Shown here: positions 33,005-37,283 of the stretch, one piece after another
How the letters are laid out: each line of letters opens with the position of its first letter
How positions within the stretch are numbered: position 1 is the first letter of the stretch
DNA from: Alphaproteobacteria bacterium
Lineage (GTDB): Bacteria; Pseudomonadota; Alphaproteobacteria; DSM-16000; Inquilinaceae
Direction of reading: 5' to 3'
Assembly: GCA_028281265.1 (NCBI GenBank)
Contig: JANQKE010000081.1
Coordinates: 1-37,283, forward strand
Length of the DNA stretch: 37,283 nt
The notes under the pieces: generated by a model
What the model was told of the DNA's origin: nothing
The model's database searches: none
What the model saw: the letters and a program-made list of their open reading frames with translations, nothing else
Position numbers and translations under genes: made by a program

Positions 33005-35668
33005 TCACTCCGCCGCCGCCTTCAGCTTGGGCCGGTCCTTGCCGGCGGTCAGCGGGTCGACCCCGTCGAAGCAGTCCTGAAGGATCTGCTTGAGCTCCGC
33101 GATCAGCGGGTAGCGGGCACCGGTCGGGGTGCACTGGTCGTCGAAGGCCTGCACCGCGAGATCGTCGACCACGGCCGTGAATGCCTGTTCCCCGACCCCG
33201 GCTTCCCGCAGGGACGCCGGCACGCCGAGATCCGTCTTGAGGTCCTCGATGGCGGCGATCAGCCGGTCGATCTTGGCGTCAACATCGTCGGCGCCGAGCC
33301 CGTCGCTGAGCCCGCAATAGTCGGCGATCCGGGCGTAGCGGCCCTTGACGAAGGGGTACCGGTATTGCGGCATCACCCCCATCTTGGTCGGCTGGTCGAC
33401 CGCGTTGTAGCGGATGACATGGCTGATCAGAAGCGCGTTGGCCAGGCCGTGGGGGATGTGGAACGCCGCCCCGACCTGGTGGGCGAGCGAGTGGCAGATG
33501 CCTAAGAACGCGTTGGCGAACGCCATGCCGGCGATGGTGCCGGCATAGTGCATCTTGGACCGGGCCGTGGGGTCGGCCGCCCCGCGATGCACGCTGCGGC
33601 CGAGATACTTGAACACCAGCCGGATCGCTTCGAGCGCCTGGCCCTCGGTCATGTTGGACGAGAAGATCGAGGTGAAGGACTCGATCCCGTGGGTCATGAC
33701 ATCGAGCCCGGTATGGGCCGCCAGGCCCGGCGGCATCGACATCACCAGCTCCGGGTCGACGATCGCCACGTCGGGGGTGAGCTGGTAGTCCGCGATCGGG
33801 TATTTGACACCCGTCCTGGCGTCGGTCACCACCGCGAACGGGGTGACTTCCGAGCCCGAGCCCGAGGTGGTCGGGATCGCCACCATGATCGCCCGGCGGC
33901 CGAGTTCCGGGAACGCGCAGATGCGCTTGCGGATATCCATGAAGCGCAAGGCGATCTCGGCGAACTCGGTCTCCTGATGCTCGTACATCAGCCAGGCGAT
34001 CTTGGCCGCGTCCATCGGGGAGCCGCCGCCCAGCGCCACGATCACGTCGGGCTCGAAGCCGGCGAGCTCACCCAGCGCCTCCCGGACGTTGTCGAGGTCG
34101 GGGTCGGGCCGCACCCCGGCATAGACCCGCCAGTGGAGGCCGACCGATTCCAGGATGTCGCCGACCCGGGCGACATGGCCGAGCTGCTCCATCGTCGGGT
34201 CGGTGATCAGGAAGGCGCGGCGCTTGCCCTTGAGCTCTTTGAGCGCCTGGGACAGGGCGCCGGTGTCGAAATAGATCTTCGGCGGCACCTGGTACCACTG
34301 CATATGGGTCCGCCGGGCGGCCACGGTCTTGACGTTGAGCAGGTGCTTCACCCCGATGTTCTCGGACACCGAGTTCCCGCCCCAGCTCCCGCAGCCCAGG
34401 GTGAGGGAGGGGGCGAGGCGGAAATTGTAGACGTCGCCGATCGCACCCAGGCTCGACGGCATGTTGATCAGGATCCGCCCCGTCACCATGGCGGCCTGGA
34501 ACGCCTCGATCCGGTCGGTCCGGCCTTCGTCGGTGTAGAGGACCGAGGTGTGGCCCGCCCCGCCGAACGCGACCACCGCCCGGGCGGTGTCGACCGCTTC
34601 CGTGAAATCCTCGGCGACGTAGAACGCCAGGACCGGGCACAGCTTCTCCCGGCTGAAGATCTCGGTCTCGCCGACCTCGGTGCAGTCGACCATCAGCACC
34701 TTGGTGTCGGCCGGTACGGTGATCCCGGCCCTCTCGGCGATCTTGGGCGCGGCCTGGCCGACCACGGTGGCGGCGACATGGTCGTGGCCGTCATTGAGGG
34801 CTTGCGCGAGCTTCTCCCGCTCCTCCCCGGTCACGAACACCGCACCGCGGCGGGCGAGCTCGGCCCGCACGGCCGGTTCGGCGGCGCGGGTGACGATCAT
34901 CGCCTGCTCGGACGCGCAGATCATCGAATGGTCGAAGGTCTTCGACATCAGGACCGAGGACACGGCCATCTTGATGTCGGCCCGCTCGTCGACCACGACG
35001 GGCGTGTTCCCGGCCCCGACGCCGATCGCCGGGGTGCCGGAGGAATAGGCCGCCCGCACCATGCCGGGCCCGCCGGTTGCCAGGATCAGGTTGATGTCGG
35101 CATGGTGCATCAGCGCCTTGGTGGTCTCGACCGTCGGCTGCTCGATGCAGGCGAGGATGCCGTCGGGCGCGCCGGCCTTGACCGCGGCCTCGTGGACGAT
35201 GCGCACGGCCTGGGCGGTCGACTGCTTGGCGCGCGGGTGGGGGGAGACGACCATGCCGTTGCGGGTCTTCAGCGCGAGCAGGCACTTGAAGATCGCCGTG
35301 GAGGTCGGGTTGGTGGTCGGCACCACCGCGGCGACCAGGCCGATCGGCTCGTAGAGGGTCCTGAACCCGCCGCCGGGATCGTCTTCGGCCACCCCGCAGG
35401 TCGGGGTGTCGCGGTACTGGTTGTAGATGTACTCGGCGGCGAAATGGTTCTTGATGACCTTGTCCTCGACCACGCCCATGCCGGTCTCCGCGGCCGCCGC
35501 TTGCGCCAGCGGGATGCGGTGGGCGGCCGCGGCCATGGCGGCGTCGCGGAAGATGCGGTCGACCTGGTCCTGGTCGAACCTCGCATAGGCCCGTTGCGCG
35601 TCCCGGGTCCTGGCGATCAGGGCGTCGAGATCGGTCGGGGCGGCGAGGGGCGTCGCGGTGTCGGACAT
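33005..35668 (-). CDS. adhE: Bifunctional aldehyde-alcohol dehydrogenase
   Basis: An 887-residue AdhE of standard length. The N-terminal half is a CoA-acylating aldehyde dehydrogenase with catalytic Cys about C251 in FDHSMICASEQA and NAD-binding GGPGMVRAAYSSGTPAIGVGAGN. The C-terminal half is an iron-dependent alcohol dehydrogenase with GGGSPMDAAK, SGSGSEVTPF, and metal ligands in GLDVMTHGIE, CHSLAHQVGA and PHGLANA. It converts acetyl-CoA to ethanol via acetaldehyde (or the reverse), consuming or producing two NADH. ATG 35668 is preceded by AGGAGG. Such a gene suggests fermentative or low-oxygen growth. Confidence 0.95.
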   Translation of the reverse strand: MSDTATPLAAPTDLDALIARTRDAQRAYARFDQDQVDRIFRDAAMAAAAHRIPLAQAAAAETGMGVVEDKVIKNHFAAEYIYNQYRDTPTCGVAEDDPGGGFRTLYEPIGLVAAVVPTTNPTSTAIFKCLLALKTRNGMVVSPHPRAKQSTAQAVRIVHEAAVKAGAPDGILACIEQPTVETTKALMHHADINLILATGGPGMVRAAYSSGTPAIGVGAGNTPVVVDERADIKMAVSSVLMSKTFDHSMICASEQAMIVTRAAEPAVRAELARRGAVFVTGEEREKLAQALNDGHDHVAATVVGQAAPKIAERAGITVPADTKVLMVDCTEVGETEIFSREKLCPVLAFYVAEDFTEAVDTARAVVAFGGAGHTSVLYTDEGRTDRIEAFQAAMVTGRILINMPSSLGAIGDVYNFRLAPSLTLGCGSWGGNSVSENIGVKHLLNVKTVAARRTHMQWYQVPPKIYFDTGALSQALKELKGKRRAFLITDPTMEQLGHVARVGDILESVGLHWRVYAGVRPDPDLDNVREALGELAGFEPDVIVALGGGSPMDAAKIAWLMYEHQETEFAEIALRFMDIRKRICAFPELGRRAIMVAIPTTSGSGSEVTPFAVVTDARTGVKYPIADYQLTPDVAIVDPELVMSMPPGLAAHTGLDVMTHGIESFTSIFSSNMTEGQALEAIRLVFKYLGRSVHRGAADPTARSKMHYAGTIAGMAFANAFLGICHSLAHQVGAAFHIPHGLANALLISHVIRYNAVDQPTKMGVMPQYRYPFVKGRYARIADYCGLSDGLGADDVDAKIDRLIAAIEDLKTDLGVPASLREAGVGEQAFTAVVDDLAVQAFDDQCTPTGARYPLIAELKQILQDCFDGVDPLTAGKDRPKLKAAAE

Positions 35669-36412
35669 CGGGAGAACCTCCTGGGGAAAGCGGGAGGGAA
35701 AGGGCAGGGCTGCACGGGCTTTCGGCACTCAGGCAGCCGCCCGCCCCCAGGGGTCGGCCCTCCGGGCGGCGGTGTCGTCCGTCATAAGAGGCGGTGTGCG
35801 GTCGCGCGCAAGCGGCTGGGCGGCCGGTCCGGCCGGCACCTTGCGTTTCTGAGCTACCTCAATGGGATCGCGGCGTGATTCGCTAGACTGATGCGTTATC
35901 GGCTTGGGTTGGTGGGGGCGTCTTGGAGCCTACGCGGTGGCCGCCGGCGTGCTCGCACGGCACCTCGACATCGCTTGCTCGGGATTGATCGAGGCCATCG
36001 CCCCGTGCAGCGGCAAGACCAACCTGCAGCGTCACGGCCATCTCTCCTCCGCTTATTGTCCGCGGCCGAGTTGCATCGCCGCCGGTGGGGACCATTGCAG
36101 ACCGTCCGCACTGGGTCCGCGACATGACATCCAACGAAGATGGGGGTCTGCACCCTCCAGGTCAGCGCTTTGGAGGGCCTTGCTACTGTCTGAAAGCTAG
36201 CCCTCGCTTTCCGGAAACGGCGTGACCCGACATCGCCGCCAGATGAAGACGCAAACATCCCGGGGGGCTCACCAGCTTCACTCACTCAGTTCTGGCGAAG
36301 ATGCGATAGTTCGAGGGTAAAGGCTATTTTCGGTTGAATATCATACACAGAACTGGCCAGATGTGGCGGCTCCATCCAACCTGCCGTCTGCGTTCTGTCA
36401 ATCGCATGCCTG
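35669..36412. other. 744-base intergenic transition zone before luxI
   Basis: The first half is GC-rich and holds the adhE promoter. From about 36180 the composition drops toward the AT-richer luxI segment. A 52-codon minus-strand frame (36041-35883), with GGAGGAG before its ATG, is the only candidate gene; it matches nothing I recognise, and I leave it uncalled. CCCTCCA (36153-36159) and TGGAGGG (36171-36177) form a stem-loop. The zone could contain the junction of an acquired element, but I see no repeat or integrase. Confidence 0.5.
36352..36371. promoter_or_regulatory. Possible lux-box-like dyad before luxI
   Basis: ACTGGCCAGATGTGGCGGCT contains GCCA and TGGC arms four bases apart, with a partly symmetric flank, about 42-61 bases before the luxI start. 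Lux boxes are 18-20-base dyads of this style, but the match is imperfect and no LuxR gene is visible. Confidence 0.3.
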
Positions 36413-37084
36413 ATGATTAGACTCTTTCAAGCCAACGAACCTGATCTTGAGGATCATGTTCGATCCATGCATCGCTTTCGGGCGCAATTGTTTGGTGACG
36501 AATTGGGCTGGGATGTGATTGTCGATAGTGATCTATGCGAGAGAGATGAATTTGATCGAGTAGACACAGTTTATTGTACCGTCAGTACGGTCGATGGAGA
36601 GATGATCGGCTGCTGTCGATTAGTTGATTGCAAAATGCCTTACATGATCAAGGAAAAATGGAATTATCTACTGCTATCAATTGAAAATCCGAGTCTAAAG
36701 ACTTCTTGGGAACTTAGCCGATTCGGTGTTCTGAGCCGTAACTTAGATATAATGGCACGATTGAAGCACGGTCAATCCGTTGCGACTCAGTTATTCTATG
36801 GTGTGGTTCGGTTCTGCTCTATTGTTGGCATTAATGACATCTATGCCTTACACAGTGACAGTGTCGAGCGAGCCGCACGAAAATTAGGATGTTGCCCTGC
36901 TGCTACTAGTAGTTTCATGATGATAGGAAAGGATCGTTGTCGGGTTGGGCGGTATGCTATCGATGAAGAACTGTTCCATAAACTGGGCGCACAGCTCAGC
37001 GCCGATCAGCGGCAGTGCGAATTCAGTGAACACCTTATCTGGCGTGTGTGCGAGCAGATTGCAAAAGCTGAATTGGAGGTGTGA
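36413..37084 (+). CDS. luxI: LuxI-family acyl-homoserine-lactone synthase
   Basis: A 223-residue AHL synthase, which makes a quorum signal from S-adenosylmethionine and an acyl carrier. All expected invariant residues are present: R23, F27 and W33 (FRAQLFGDELGW), E43, D45 and D48 (ERDEFDRVDT), R69 (GCCRL), E100 and R103 (SWELSRFGV). Length is typical. Base composition and codon use are clearly less GC-rich than neighbours, so horizontal transfer is likely. No clear Shine-Dalgarno precedes ATG 36413. There is no luxR beside it in this window; it could lie to the right. The acyl chain cannot be deduced from sequence. Confidence 0.92.
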   Translation: MIRLFQANEPDLEDHVRSMHRFRAQLFGDELGWDVIVDSDLCERDEFDRVDTVYCTVSTVDGEMIGCCRLVDCKMPYMIKEKWNYLLLSIENPSLKTSWELSRFGVLSRNLDIMARLKHGQSVATQLFYGVVRFCSIVGINDIYALHSDSVERAARKLGCCPAATSSFMMIGKDRCRVGRYAIDEELFHKLGAQLSADQRQCEFSEHLIWRVCEQIAKAELEV

Positions 37085-37216
37085 ATGATTCGGATTATCT
37101 CGGACCCTATTGCCTTTTTTGTGGGGCTGGCGAGCGATGAGAGGCGGTTCAGATGGTTCTGGCTCTTCGAGAAGGGGCCTCTAACCCGGATTGATCACAG
37201 CGTGGTGTGTTTGTGA
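37085..37216 (+). CDS. Small 43-residue reading frame directly after luxI
   Basis: Its ATG follows the luxI TGA with no gap. It encodes 43 residues beginning MIRIISDPIAFFVGLASDE and ending at TGA 37214-37216. I do not recognise it. The tight junction suggests cotranslation with luxI, but it could also be the decayed start of a larger gene; the composition matches luxI. Confidence 0.35.
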   Translation: MIRIISDPIAFFVGLASDERRFRWFWLFEKGPLTRIDHSVVCL

Positions 37217-37283
37217 CGGTGTGGTCCCAGTTTGTCGTGTTGATCGACGCGATGGTGGTTTTTGGGATGCTCGAGGCATGGGA
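37213..37283 (+). CDS. Start of an unidentified gene, cut by the window edge
   Basis: GTG 37213 overlaps the previous frame's TGA (GTGA) and the frame stays open for 23 codons to the edge, giving a hydrophobic start (VTVWSQFVVLIDAMVVFGM). This resembles an N-terminal membrane segment. Too short to classify; the gene would be the third of a luxI-led operon. Confidence 0.3.
   Translation, partial: MTVWSQFVVLIDAMVVFGMLEAW

Noticed and set aside
35883-36041. A 52-codon minus-strand gene with a good ribosome site
   Set aside because: No recognisable protein features, and it lies in a composition transition zone; a chance SD-like GGAGGAG is common in such DNA.
1-37283. tRNA, rRNA or integrase genes
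   Set aside because: I saw no tRNA-like cloverleaf, rRNA segment or recombinase motif, though a computed scan would be needed to exclude a tRNA.

Overview
This window is very GC-rich DNA (by eye about 70% G+C), densely packed, with GTG starts and short intergenic gaps. It looks like an alphaproteobacterial chromosome. The 'QQIQKYEKG' type of XRE regulator, the DUF2125-like protein, the paired M16 peptidases, PmbA and the SIMPL-like protein fit Rhodospirillales or relatives, but I cannot name a genus. Only the last kilobase differs: base composition falls sharply from about 36200, where a luxI-type gene begins a probable acquired segment that runs off the right edge.

Layout. 1-7503 holds mostly housekeeping and stress genes: a ChaC-like gamma-glutamylcyclotransferase, a DUF2125-like membrane-anchored protein, a glutathione S-transferase, PmbA/TldE, a Bcr/CflA efflux pump with a decayed partial copy upstream, an XRE regulator and a Nudix hydrolase. 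7698-10638 is a lutABC lactate-oxidation operon behind a perfect GntR-type operator. 10687-17045 has an Smr-domain protein, a divergent MFS transporter/LysR pair, a class I aminotransferase, a GNAT protein and prmA. 17315-27023 is a long leftward run of genes containing a sugar catabolic operon. 27394-30197 encodes a coupled M16 peptidase pair. 30239-35668 holds ACT, GNAT and phytase-like proteins and a full-length AdhE. 36413-37283 holds the AHL synthase and two small downstream reading frames.

The most interesting system is the leftward operon 25734-18985: a SlcC-like 2-hydroxyacid dehydrogenase, a PfkB kinase that closely resembles 6-deoxy-6-sulfofructose kinase YihV (including the three residues known to hold the sulfonate), a LacD/YihT-type class I aldolase, an L-fucose-isomerase-family protein and a GH31 glycosidase. 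Together these could form a sulfoglycolysis route: glycoside to sulfoquinovose, sulfofructose, sulfofructose 1-phosphate, then DHAP plus sulfolactaldehyde, with sulfolactate oxidation attached. If so, it is a variant. The isomerase is not of the YihS fold, and the GH31 enzyme has an alpha-xylosidase-like nucleophile motif rather than the usual sulfoquinovosidase one.

A second unusual feature is a family of about 100-bp double-hairpin repeats at 1-97, 11464-11562 and 17050-17203. The two complete loci lie between convergent genes; the left partner of the first copy lies outside the window. The hairpins show compensatory base changes between copies. Repeat sequence also supplies stop codons, and in one case a C-terminal tail, for flanking genes.
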